From: Zygnema cylindricum
Taxonomy: Eukaryota; Streptophyta; Zygnematophyceae; Zygnematales; Zygnemataceae
DNA length: 64,000 nt
Assembly: GCA_037447655.1 (NCBI GenBank)
Contig: JBBHKE010000973.1
Span: forward strand, 133,267-197,266
Reading direction: 5' to 3'
Positions 50,772 to 62,502 of the stretch are shown here, in pieces. The number at the start of each line of letters is the position of its first letter. Within the stretch, counting starts at the first letter, position 1. The notes under the pieces are model-generated. The model searched no databases and was not told the origin of the DNA. It was given only the letters and a program-made list of their open reading frames with translations. The translations under genes were made by a program, and so were the position numbers.

Positions 50772-51274
50772 TTAGAGAGGCGTTGGTCTTGGGGACGATG
50801 GATATGGAGATGATTTGCCAACTGGCGGTGAACGAGGACGCGGAGGTGAAAAAGGCAATTTATTTGGAGATGGAGACATACGGCGAGGTGGAGGACGACG
50901 GTGAGGTGGAGGACGACGGCGAGGTGGAGGACGACGGAGAGGTGGAGGACGACGGAGAGGTGGAGAACGATGGGAAGGTGGAGGACGAGGTCGAGGAGAG
51001 GGAGGTGGAGGAGGACGTGGAGGTAGAGGGGGAGGACGGGTAGGTGAAGGAGAGGGAGAGGGAGGAGGACGCGGACGAGGAGAGAGAGATGGGGAAGGAG
51101 TTGGAATTGGTGATGGAGAATATGGAGGTGACTTGTTGGGTGGTGGCGAATTAGAAAGAGGACCTAGAGGAGGAGATAAAGAGAGAGGAGGCCTTGGAGG
51201 TGGTGGAGGTGAAAGGAGAGGTGACTTGTGGGGCGGTGGACTGGAGAATTTGGGAGGAATTGATGATGATCCTA
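50772..51274 (-). other. Proline-rich tail exon of the LRR gene
   Basis: The exon follows a strong acceptor (CTTTTCTTGTTCTTCAACAG) and keeps 166 codons open to a TAA at 50774-50772. It reads SIPPKFSSPPPHKSPLLS, PPPPPRPPLSLSPP and then five 6-residue RRPPP repeats encoded by an 18-bp minisatellite. Proline codons vary at the third position (CCT, CCA, CCC, CCG), which argues for selection on protein rather than a simple DNA repeat. Ser-Pro repeats are sites of hydroxylation and glycosylation in plant wall proteins. The alternative is an independent small gene starting at an upstream ATG near 51344. Confidence 0.6.
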
Positions 51275-51470
51275 CTGTTGAAGAACAAGAAAAGGGAAAA
51301 AAAAATTGATGCGTCACAAGGATGTCATCCAATATGTATTCCATACACTAGTCTCATTGCAGTAGTGCTAATGTACTCTGGTGATGTTTAGCTTATCGTT
51401 TGTGCTAAGAGAATCACGCCATACAACATACAACATATAACATGTAACACAACATACATAGAAACAGCAT

Positions 51471-51501
<31 letters not shown>

Positions 51502-54500
51502 CATTAGATCTATCGGCGTATTATTGACAACCCTAGAATGTACTTCAGGGTGAATACACTAGAAAAAGATCAAGAAATTCGAATGTGATCCTTAAAGTTG
51601 CTTACATCTACGACGGTTCTAAGTCTTAAACTTTGTGTGTTTCACACCTAGAAACTAAACAATCCTTGAAAAGTTTGATTTACTCCTTAATTTCTTTCAT
51701 TGTCAAGCATTCATTATTTGAAAACCGTCAGCAAAGGTTAAACAGGAAATCGAAGTGTTGAATGTTCGTTCAGGTATTTGCAAATACAAAATGATTCTGG
51801 GTTGAGGGGTTTTTTTTTCTTTCCATCAAAAATGTAATGTGAATCTTCAAAACGCTTCGTTTAGATTGGACTGAAAATCATTAAAATGACTATACTCTTT
51901 TGGACTGTAAGAGCTAAATGGAAGTGTGATCACATTTTCATAAGTTTCCATTGGTTGATTTTACCTCAGTTAAAATAGTCCTTGTAAATTCACAGTCCTT
52001 GTACTTACAGGAAAGTTTTAAAGGTCAATAATTCAAAACGATGGAAATGCAACATCAAGAAAAGTAGTTGGACCTTGGGCTAGTATGTAATTATTATAAT
52101 ATTAGGTGGCATGAATAAAAAACCGTCGTAAACCCTCTTTTGTTAAGATGATGTGATAAAGAGTTCACGTACAAATGCAAGTGTTGTTGTTGTTCACGTT
52201 CTGATAGTTCTTGTCACATGTGCATGAATAGGTCCCGTAATTGTTAACGTAACATGTGCCATGTCCCCCACATGGACCACCTGCCTGCGTGGCACCACAG
52301 AACAACGCACACTCCTCTCGACCGCGCTGCTCACCAGGCGAGCAATCCGATGGAAGGTAAGTATCAAAAAGACAGTTGCCCCACAAGTTTTGACAGGTGG
52401 GATGTCCGTTAGATCTAGTGATAGGCCCCGTAAAGTAGTTGTTTTGAATAAACCTGTCAGTTGGGACCAAATTCCGGAAGGAAAATGACAAAAGGTAAGA
52501 AGAATATTATGTAAATTTTGGAAGGAAGTTTGATAGTCGTCAACAATCTGTAGTTAATGGATAAAGGGCAAGTGATTTTAAAAAGAAAAAAAGAAAAAAA
52601 GGGAGAAAGGCAGCAAGTTGAAGAATCTGGTCACTAAGGCTTCATATGTTGCAATTTTCACAGCCTTACCAGTATTGCAAAGATGTCAATTTACTAAAAT
52701 CCAATGGAATGCTTCCACTCAATTTGTTACTGTGTAAGGATCTGTCACCTCCACCAAAAGCCAAAATAGATGCATGTTAAAATCGTGAAACACACAACAT
52801 GAAGAAACTACTCTTTTTAAATGACGATTGAAAAATGTTGTTTTTTAGATTTGAAGAGTGTTGATGGTCAATATTTTTAGTATTAGGGATGCAAATCAGG
52901 TCCTCAATATAAGTCAATAGGTCTAAAATTAACTTTTGAAAGATTACTAACGACTGGTTGGAAGTTGGATTCTGGTAAGCAGAAATAATTATTGGCAAAG
53001 CTCCATTAAGGCTTTTAGTTTTTCCACAGGGTAGAACTTAAAATAACTACAGTGGTTAAGGATGCACAAAAAAAAGTACTAAGACATTTCACAACTAAAC
53101 ACTTTCATAGAAGATTATAAACGACGGTAAGTGTTAAATGACATGGAGACAACAACTAAAAAATTAAACAACTGATTTGGAGGAGTAAAAGTGGACCAAC
53201 AACTTTGCTTATTTTCCACCACATCCAAAAAGCAAATTTTTCTTTCCCACGACTGCATTTCAATGAAAAAACTTCAGGTAAAACAATACCGTTGGTCTTT
53301 AAACATTTACATGTTCTTTCGTTCTCTTATTTTCAAGAGTCAATTTGAAAACAAAATGAAAGGAATTGACGGGATGAAGTGCTGTCTCAGTTGTCTAGAC
53401 AAAGATTTCTATCGGATCCGTTCATTTCCAAGTCTAGTGTTAACGCAACACATAAAGAGAGCCCATAAACTTCAGCATTTGATGAATCAAGGACGCTCTT
53501 TACTTCCAATGTTAAATCATGGCAAAAAAAACTCTCATTTTTTTTACAAGACAAATTATTAATTTTCTTACAAGTACTGCAGAGACGTCAAATTGCTGAA
53601 AGATCGAGGAATGTTACCACTCAACTGGTTACCATCTAAGGTTCTGTCATCTTCCCCAACACCCAAATGTAGCCTGTTTGTTAAACCATAAACCATAAAT
53701 TGTTGATATAAAATTGACAAGGATTTGATAGCAACGACGAGAAGATGCTTTGTAAGTCCAGAATAAGTAGTTTTTCGCCTTAAAGGGGAAAATAAAGTTG
53801 CCACACCACTCTGTCTAAAAACAGTCGAACCGTGTTCACATAAAAGAATGTTATTTACGTTATCATAACTACTTTATTGTATATATATTTTTTTATAAAT
53901 TTAGACCGTATGGTAAACTCGGTGTATCCCGTCTTAACACCACAATATGAAAATTTTGACCTCTAAAATCCATCCCTAGGTCCCATTCCTTCTGGCTACT
54001 TAGAATGGAGTTTTGACCGAGAATTCTCAGTTTTTTGTCAATTGGGAAAAAATCCGTGTCCTATACATGTAAAATATTTAGAACCTCACCATCAATATCT
54101 ACAATATGACATTGATGCTGAACATGGCGAAAAATTTGTCAAAGCAATAAAATATGCGTGAGAAAATTCTGATACACGCCAAGGATTAACAATAAGAACT
54201 GTAGATCTAGCCAAAAAATCACTTTGCCAAATAAAAAAATTATTTTAAATACAATATGTATTCATTTTACTACCGTGACGATACAGTTTTTGAACCGCAA
54301 TTGGTGGTTCAAAATTGTTTTCTTGTGAAGGGTTATTTGAGCCAAATGTCAGAAACTCCTAAAACATTTTGTTGCAATTAGATATGTATCTATTTATGTG
54401 AGCAGGAAGACTATGTAAACACAATTCAAGTACAAGTGTCTAACAAATATATCACATATAAGTACATTTACGTACACATAAACTAGATGTAAAATACAAA

Positions 54501-57500
54501 TTAAAAACAACTTATACCCAAAATACATACGTTGAAGAAAACAAATATGCTTGAAGAACATCCAAGGTGCAATACTTCCGGGCACTTCTTTATAATTGAG
54601 TGGACAAATGAAGCATAGCCGATTTCTTTTTTTTTGGGCAGTACTAAATTACAACTGACGTTCAGAATTTTTGATCGTTTGAACCAGTTGTTTTGGATTT
54701 TTTGAACCTTTCTCAAAAATACGTTGTACTTTTCCAAAACAAATATTTATATTTAAAGTTCAAATACTGTGTTGTTACAATATGTGTGGACCATAGCAAA
54801 CAAAAATTACTTATAATAATCATTATTGACTAGGAACATGTAACATGTTTCCGTTACCGTTGAAATCAAAATTAAAAATCACAATATCCAGATCTACACC
54901 ACCACATATCATGAAAATTTGCAAGTGACTAAATCACATTATGGTTTTTAAAACACTTTCTTACATACCCAATCTTTTTATGAGAATTTTAATATTTTTT
55001 TCCACCAAAGTGCATCCTTTCACATTACTAGGATGAACATGTGGAATAATGAAACCATGGAAAATTTGGACAAAAAAGAAAAGCTGACTAAATTTAATAT
55101 TTTACCTCAAAGCTCTAGATATTTCTCAAACCCATGTATTGTGAACTTACAAGTATAGGAGGGAAGTCAGTTGACCCATGGACCATGGAATGGTTCCACT
55201 CAATCGGTTGCTACTTAACCATCTATTCCATTCCTCCCCCTTTCCCCCCTTTGAGTGCACTGTTTAAAAAAAAATCATGAAGACACCCCCTTTGAATGCA
55301 TTGTTTATAAAAAAATAATAAAGAGAAAAGAATAATGATAATTTTAAATACTTGTCCAAGACACCTTGTCCTTCACGCGAATCATAGGTTCTTAGTCAAT
55401 GTAGACACGAATGTGGTAGAAATGATAAAATCGACATTTCCATCTTATACCAATATATATCACATGTTATTCTATGACTTCTTGGTCCCAAATGTTTATT
55501 TTTCTCCAAAATGAACACGAGTAAAAAGCTTATCAAAACCAAAAAGTTTGAAATGAAAAAAAAAATCATGATTCAAAAAGGAGGTGACCTTACAAATATT
55601 GAAGGGATGTCAATTCCCCCATAGATGTTGGAATGGTTCCATTTAAATTATTTCCATAAAGCCATCTGTAGCCTCCCAACTTCAAATGTGTTGGCAAAAG
55701 AAAGGAAGAAATTGTATGCAATGTCGCTTATGTATTTTCCCTTGACTTGGGCACAGTCACGTATACCGAAATTTTAATGTCTTGATTTCAAGTTAGACTT
55801 GTACAATTCAATTCTAAGAGAGATAAAAAAAAATCATGTTTAAAAGATGCCCTAAAATGTTATAATGATGAGTTTTATGTTCAATAACTGTGTGTCCATC
55901 TTCATTCAGTTTCAGAAAATAATTGCGCTCTTTGAAATCAAACTCAATGCCATATTATTCACGGTTTGACTGCTGGAAAAAAAAAGAGACAATTGCCTCA
56001 TGAATGTGACAGGCGATAAAGCAAAAACATCAGGTGATAGTCATTTCGTTTTACAAAAGAAAAATCCAGTTTCTATGTTGGTGCAAAATCAAATGAGAGT
56101 AGGAGAAATAGGGAAATCCAAAAAGATATGGTTTTAACCGGATGAACCCGAAAATAAGCTAAAAAAACCAAAGATAAAAAAAAGAGATTTGAGAGCTTTA
56201 TAGCAAGTCCATGGATATCCCAGATTGTTGACACTCTTCAACTCTAAGTAAACCATTATGACAATGCACTACATGAACGACTGAAAAGTAACCGCTTTGA
56301 AAAAATTGTGATTGTTTTTTTAAATTGGGCTGGTAAGTAAAACACAGAAAAAATCCTTATATAAGAAGCCTTACAATCCTGAGAGGGAACTTAATCCACT
56401 GATGGATGATGGAATCGTTCCACTCAACTGATTGTTAAATAAACTTCTACACCCCCCACCCTCCCAATAAAATGTGTCATTCGTATTATAAGCATGAAGC
56501 TTACAGCGAAACAGAAGAATGTTGTTTGAAGCATAATAAAGCGACAAAAAAATCAATTTAAGATGATTTAACTTTCTTATAAGAAAAAACTCTCTTCCTT
56601 AGCGAAGTAACTCTTGTCCTCTTTCAGAGGAAATCGGACGATTATGGTTTGAAAAGGATTTGTGAACAAAAGGTGATGATTGTCCACCGAAATCATGAAA
56701 GAAAAAATGAAACATTTAAACCCAAAAAACATGATCTTACCACCGAAAATATGAGAAACTATTGGAGGTTTTGCCTTTTCTAGGTATTCTTGCTAGAAAT
56801 TCTTGTTGAATATTCTCAAAATCAGAAGACGAATGTGGAGAGTATGATGCAAAGTTGTAACATAAACCTACAAACTGTCCCACGGACAATTGGAGCAGAT
56901 ACTTCAATCGAGTCTGAGCTCCTCAAACATGTGATCATATCCTGAAAATTCTAATTGTGACTGAAAGGAAATACAAGCATAATTCACAAGAATGTGTCCA
57001 TACAAGGATTGGAGGGATGTCAATTCAGCAATGGATGATGGTATGGGTCCACTCAGTTGGTTCCCATATAGCCACCTGTACCACATCATACCCTCCCTCC
57101 CACATTAAATTTGCATGTAAGATATTATAGTAGATACATGGATATGCATTTCATGAGGATAAACAAGAAATTTTGACATGAAATGATACACTTCCTTCAT
57201 AGCTTTGAATAAAAGTATTTTTTTCAACCAAGCGGTACCAAGCGGTATGTATGCAATAGCTATCAATATAAATAGTTTAGACATCAAACATTACAGGATC
57301 CTACAAGATTATAATGTATTTTTTTTAGTTTAGTGTACCAGGTATGGTTATAATCTGCTAGTCAGCTTCATGGCATAGTGGAAAACATAATGAGCTAAAA
57401 TAAAGAGAAAAGGAAACTCAAACACGCGAGAAAATCTGTGCAAAAAATAATCTTTTTAATTTGAGTTATAACATCGAGATATTTGTTAGGAGTTGAGAAC

Positions 57501-60500
57501 AAATGACTCCTTCATGTTTCCCCAATGTGAATGCCTATAGATAGATATGAACAAGCAAATGGAGTGACCCTTATTCAAGTAAGTCGCTGCTTTTTCGGAA
57601 CAAAAACACAACAAACAAACTTTTGAAAAATGGTCGAATGTTCTTTGATATTCTAGGTGAAAACCTAAAACAATCTAAACAGTACTGGAGATCTGTTCTT
57701 ACAAGTCTTGAAGGGTTTTCAATCGGCCGATAGAAGGTGGAATGCTTCCACTTAATTGGTTGTTAGATAAGTTTCTGACACCAACACCCACATATGGATA
57801 GGCTCTATTCACATTGAAAAATCAACGATGAGAGAATTTATGGTTGGGAGACATAAAAACACAAACCTGCGCCGTCAGGTTCTAGATCATTATTGAAAAA
57901 AGAAATGAGGATATTCCTAACATCTTATAAATAAAATGATTAACCATTATTTAATAACATTGATATATAACAAATTTAGTAAGAAGACGTATGTGCACAG
58001 AACCCAATTGTTCACAACACTAATAGAGTGTACAAAAAACTCCCGCGGTTTGAACTGGAAATGATTTTAGAAAGCTTGAAGAAAGAGCACTACAAACATG
58101 AGCTCTAAAAGCATAAACGTACTTGCCCTGTCAGAATTTCTCCAAACTGAAAACATCATAAGAAGGTTTGGCCAAATCAAATCTTCACGTGTACATCTTA
58201 ACTACTTTCTATGCGTGAAATCACATGCTAAAACAGTAGAAATTCGAAAATTAAAAAAGAAAAGGCATCATTGATGCCCAAAAGTTTAATTCTCCATAAA
58301 ACAGAAGTTCACATCTAAAGGAGAAGATCACAATCGCATAAAACAACTAAAAGGAACCAAAACGAGATGAGTCATAGTTCGTTCTCAATTTAACAGCTTT
58401 CTCGAAAAAATTGCATCAATTTTGAGATTACACAGTGCGCTCGATTTTATAGGGCATCAAAAAACACAAACAACTATTTGTCTCTAATTTCAATTTATCC
58501 GATGGACCAACTTATCCAGCTCTGAAATGTTTTTATCACGTAGACACAAGAAAAACGCTGAAAGAAAACCCATGCGAAATGAAGAATAACTTGGTCATTA
58601 CAAAATCAAAATAACGACTATATTTCAGGTTCAAGTGTCGTTAAGTGAAAATTGTCTTTCGGGCGGTGGCGTGCACGTCGAGTCTGCCAGAAATCCAATT
58701 TGAATAATGTACATTTTTAAATGCGAACTGAAAATGTTTAGTTAGAAGACGTAATATGACGTAAAAAATGCATACGAAAAGCCGACTGTGTATGGTACGA
58801 CACGTAAGTCATTGTATTTAACGTACGGAATGTGCATTCAACATTTCAAACTGTCCCTAAAACCGTCCAAACACAGGAGGGGTAATTAATTATTTAGTAC
58901 GCGGGACAGTTCAAAGCTACTATCATAGGTAAAAAATACACCGCGAGGAACACACAAAACGATAGAATTATTCGGTTTTTAAGACTACATTTGATCCAAT
59001 GAAATCTATAAACACTTACCAAAATGACCTCATCCATGCCATCGCAAATGCACTCTCCTCTCTACCGCTTTCCCCTTCTCCCTCCCTCTCCCACCTCTCC
59101 CCTCTCACCTATCCCCTCTCCCTTCTCCCCTCTCCCCTCTCCCCTCTCTCCTCTCCCCTCTTCCATCCCTTCTCTCCATCTCTCCCCATGTGCACTCACA
59201 TAGAACGAACTCTTGTGAGGTTGCCGATCTCCGACGCAATCGTCCCTCTCAATCCCAAGCCACTTAAATCCCTGCAAATAATATTTTTCTATTCAGGTTA
59301 GTATCTCCCTCACCCCACCTCTTCCCCTTTCCGTCAGCATCTCTACTTCTCCCTCAGCAAGTTCCTGTTTTCCCTTTGCCTTGCCCATAAACCATTCCCT
59401 CTCTTTAGTTTTCTCCGTATCCCCTCCGTTTTCTCCACTCTTTCCTCTAGCTTTTTTTCCCCTCCCTCTCTCTTTCCATGTTTCTTTCCCCAATTACCAA
59501 TACTTCTCATAACTCCCTCCATCTCGTAGGCCTCTCTCACGTCTTCTCCAAATTCCTCTCGCTGCCCTTTTCCTATCCCATTCCGATACCTCCTTCCCTC
59601 CCGCCTCTCGAGCTGTCCTTTGCCAACACATTCTCTTCCCTTCTCTCTCCCTCTTTTTTCCCTCTTCCATTGCTCTCTCATCCCTGCTTCTTCCCCTCTC
59701 CCTAAGCACATATCCTTGGCATAACATTCCACTTCCCACCCTCCTTCTCTTACTTTGCTTGTTTCTCTCTCCATCTCTCTCCCATTCCTACCACCCACCC
59801 TCTACTATTCTCGTCCATTTCCCTTCCCATATCCTCCCACCTCTCCCTTCGACACACACTCTGCCCTTCATTCTCCTCATCACTTCTTCCTTCTCTTCCT
59901 CAAGTCCTTCCCCCTTATACTCCCTCTTCTCCTCAACTTTCAGTTCCCTCGTTTCTTGGTTTCCCATCTTTCTTCCATATCCCTCTCCTCTCTCAATTTC
60001 CCTCCATCCTTCTAGCTCTCGTTCGCTGAACTCCCTCTGTCTCTCACATCTACCTTCCCTCCTCCTAATGCCAATTTTAGGCCATTTTGCGTCAATCCCC
60101 TCCCCATCCCTCCCTGTTTGGCTACCCCACCCCGGTCTCCCTATCACCAATCTCCTTCACCTCCTCTCTCTCCTCCCAATCCCTCTATTTCCTCCCTCTC
60201 CTCCATCTCCCCCGCCCCTACCCTCTTCTCGCAACCAAAATACCCATATTAATGAAACACAACCCATTTTAAACAATTATTTTTCTCTGCTCCCACCTTG
60301 AACAAACAATGACGCATATTTGCACGATTTAAACCATGCGGGAGCTATTTTCACCTCACATTCGTTTCTATTAAAACCGGGTGTACGAACCTGTGTACGT
60401 AACTTCATAAGCAGCCGTACGTCAAAGTACAAGAGCCATAAAATCCAAAACCTTACATTGAAAATTGTAGGAGTTAATGTTATCTATTATTTATTTACGG

Positions 60501-60848
60501 TATTGAAAAACTCCGCCAAAGCGCGAGCGGCCAGCGAAGGAGTCCAGTGGCACTGACAGGGAGTACGGATAGGCGTCGATGTCGCACGCGAAGGCTCCGA
60601 GGGAGCACTCGATGGCGGGAAACGCCTCGGGATTCGCGACGCCTCGCTTCACAGCTTCCAGAACGACCTCTGAGAAAAAAACGAGAGACGAGTGAGAGAT
60701 TCGGACTTTTTTAGAGTCGAAAGTAAAAGCAAGGAAGCAGAAGGAGAAAAGAAGACTCACTATCAGCAGGCTGCATTGGCCAGGCAAAGGATTGTGTGAC
60801 GTGTCGCATAACCAGCAGCAGCAGAGAGATACACACGGCCGCCATGGC
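50772..60848 (-). CDS. Secreted LRR-EGF protein with probable proline-rich extensin-like tail, 12 exons, 519 aa
   Basis: Exons: 60848-60761, 60669-60558, 59271-59200, 57774-57703, 57075-57004, 56446-56375, 55665-55594, 55222-55151, 53643-53572, 52741-52670, 52453-52173, 51274-50772. The sum is 1,560 nt with all phases compatible. A signal peptide (MAAVCISLLLLVM) is followed by a Cys pair (ECSLGAFAC) and eight 24-residue plant-type LRRs, for example NQLSGTIPSSISGLSSL and NQLSGPIPSSIAELTSL. Then come a half repeat with a Cys cap (NYFTGPITR, CQNLWGNC) and an EGF-like module near 307-351 (CGGHGTCYVNNYGTYSC). Last is a tail of SPPP, PPPP and RRPPP motifs. No membrane span or kinase is seen. The layout recalls plant LRR-extensins, which link cell-wall polymers and bind peptides, but an EGF module is not part of those. 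The tail exon is the least certain; without it the protein stops at 52165. Confidence 0.82.
50880..50995. repeat. 18-bp minisatellite, about five units
   Basis: On the plus strand the unit is GAGGTGGAGGACGACGGC with single-base variants. On the minus strand it encodes RRPPP plus one variable residue in the proline-rich tail. Copy number may vary between individuals. Confidence 0.8.
51474..51501. repeat. (AT)n microsatellite
   Basis: About 14 AT units in the proposed intron between the EGF exon and the proline-rich exon. It directly follows the ACAACATACAACAT block. Confidence 0.9.
54531..54606 (-). pseudogene. Decayed LRR exon within an LRR-gene intron
   Basis: Between the live exons at 55222-55151 and 53643-53572 the minus strand reads VPGSIAPWMFFKHICFLQ, which fits the second half of an LRR (x-G-S-I-P-x-x-x-x-x-L-x-x-L-Q), followed by GTATGT in the donor position. 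The first half is degraded and the length and phase no longer suit splicing. It looks like a lost copy of the 72-nt module. Confidence 0.45.
59050..60240 (+). repeat. Polypyrimidine region in introns 2 and 3 of the LRR gene
   Basis: Two long pyrimidine-rich stretches (about 59055-59195 and 59290-60240) flank the first LRR exon on both sides. The transcribed RNA is therefore purine-rich (GAGGGA type). No protein signal is seen; the open frames here are compositional. Confidence 0.8.
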
Positions 60849-60951
60849 AAAGCACTTCACCTACCGGCACGCAACTTTTGACGTTTAGAGTTTTTAAGCA
60901 GTGTGAATAAATACGCAATAGTACCAAATGTATAATATCAAAAATTCAAAA

Positions 60952-61647
60952 CCTAGTTGTTCAAATCGCGCTATTTTTTCATTTTTTCCAGTTTCTACGT
61001 ATTGTACGTGATTTTTGAAAAAATCGCAAAAAAAACGTCTACTGTTAACTGAAACTGGGATTTACGGGAATCCTATAAACATTTTACGGTAACTGTACTG
61101 TGTTTTACGGCTATCGTACGGAAATTTACGAAAAGGTACGATACGCGTATTGGTACTTTCTGTTTTGTAAACTGAAACGGAATGAGCACGGATATGTACG
61201 AAATTTTATCGTACATGTACGGATAATTTCAAAAAGAGACGCTGCGGCGTCACACTATTTGCGCGCCGTAAGTTCAAAATGTGTACGAACGCCTTCTTCA
61301 TTTTTTTTTCAAAGAAGCCACCATGAAAAGTTGAAAACGAACGTTAAAGGAAGTTGCCATTAGTAACGCCACGGAAGTAGACAGTGAAACCGCCGTTCAA
61401 GCCGTTGTCGAAGATCTGACTCTGACAAAAAAACAGCGTTAGCGAGGATTCGAACCTGGGCCTACATGTTACAATAGTAGACTTCTTACAAACTGCGGTA
61501 TATGTTCAATTCAAATTTTTTATATGTACGGAATTGTACGGACAAAATTCATTAACGATTTTTACAATTTTTCAAATCGACCTCTCCAGTTTCTACGTAT
61601 TGTACGCTCGTTTTAATCGTGCGTAAAATGCGTTTTGAACAGCTATG
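60952..61647 (+). mobile_element. hAT-like MITE, copy 2 (696 bp)
   Basis: It starts CCTAGTTGTTCAAATCGCG and ends CGTTTTGAACAGCTATG. The flanks ATTCAAAA and TATCAAAA match at six of eight positions. The interior matches copy 1 in order, including GAAGCCACCATGAAAA, GCCACGGAAGT and a reverse-oriented tRNA-like T-arm (GGTTCGAATCCTCG on the minus strand). Its left end is about 104 bp upstream of the LRR gene start codon. Confidence 0.82.
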
Positions 61648-61731
61648 TATCAAAAGGACAAAAAATACTCTGTTCGTACTCATACCAATTAGTACAGTTT
61701 TTAGTACGAAATTGACTTCATTATATTTATT

Positions 61732-62502
61732 CATAGTTGTTCAAAACGTATTCTACGCACGATTCGAACGCGCGTACAATACGTAGAAACTGGAGAGGTC
61801 GATTTGAAAAAATCGTAAAAAACGTTAATGATTTTTTTCCGTACAAATCCGTACATGTTAAAAAAATTGAATTGAACATGTATCGCAGTTTGTACGCTTT
61901 CCGTCGAAAAATAAAATTTATTTAAATTGTTATTACTCCTTATGCATGCATCGGAACGTCTACATTTTTTAGTTACGGTCAATATTGTCAGCTGTTAGTA
62001 TATAATTGCGTAAGCCCAGGTTCAAATCTTGCAAAATGCTCATTATTTGTCAGAATAAAACTGTCTAACTACTGCCGTGGCGTCGGTAATGGCGTCTTCC
62101 TTGAATATTCGCTTTCAACTGTTGAAGTACTTATGGCGGCTTCTTTTCCAAAATTTAAAGAAGACGCCCGTACACATTTTGAACTTACAACGCTCAAATA
62201 GTGTGACGCCGCTACGTCTCTTTTTGGAAATGTCTGTAGACGTGACCCTAAATTTTCGTACATTTCTGTGTACATTCTGATCAGTTTACTGAACAGAAAG
62301 TACCGATACGTGCATCGAATCTTTTCGTCAATTTCCGTACAGTTATCGTAAGTATTCGTACAGTTACCGTAATTTGTCTATAGTTTCCGTAAATTTTCAG
62401 TTTCAGCTTACAGTAGACGTTTTTTTGCTATTTTTTGAAAAGTCACGTACAATACGTAGAAACTGGGAAAAAGGAAAAAATCGCGCGTATTGAACAACTA
62501 GG
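61732..62502 (-). mobile_element. hAT-like MITE, copy 3 (771 bp, inverted)
   Basis: It starts CATAGTTGTTCAAAACG and ends ATTGAACAACTAGG. Flanks TATTTATT and TATATATT match at seven of eight bases. It lies in opposite orientation to copy 2, 84 bp away. The tRNA-like T-arm (CCCAGGTTCAAATCTTGC) is present on the plus strand at about 62016. Confidence 0.85.

Noticed and set aside
50647-51306. Plus-strand acidic (GEVEDD) or Gly/Arg-rich (RGG-like) protein
   Set aside because: Plus-strand frames need frameshifts or contain stops, while the minus strand keeps 166 codons open behind a good splice acceptor and joins the LRR gene in phase. The plus-strand repeats are the complement of the minisatellite.
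59343-60301. Several Glu/Arg-rich and Ser/Pro-rich frames in the pyrimidine region
   Set aside because: They are compositional frames in introns of the LRR gene with no conserved content.
60491-60848. A separate two-exon secreted peptide gene ending at 60491
   Set aside because: A donor CCCT|GTCAGT at 60558 joins in phase to the first LRR exon and gives the expected transition into DLSGLGLRGTI. Running on to the TAA at 60491 would orphan the LRR exons.
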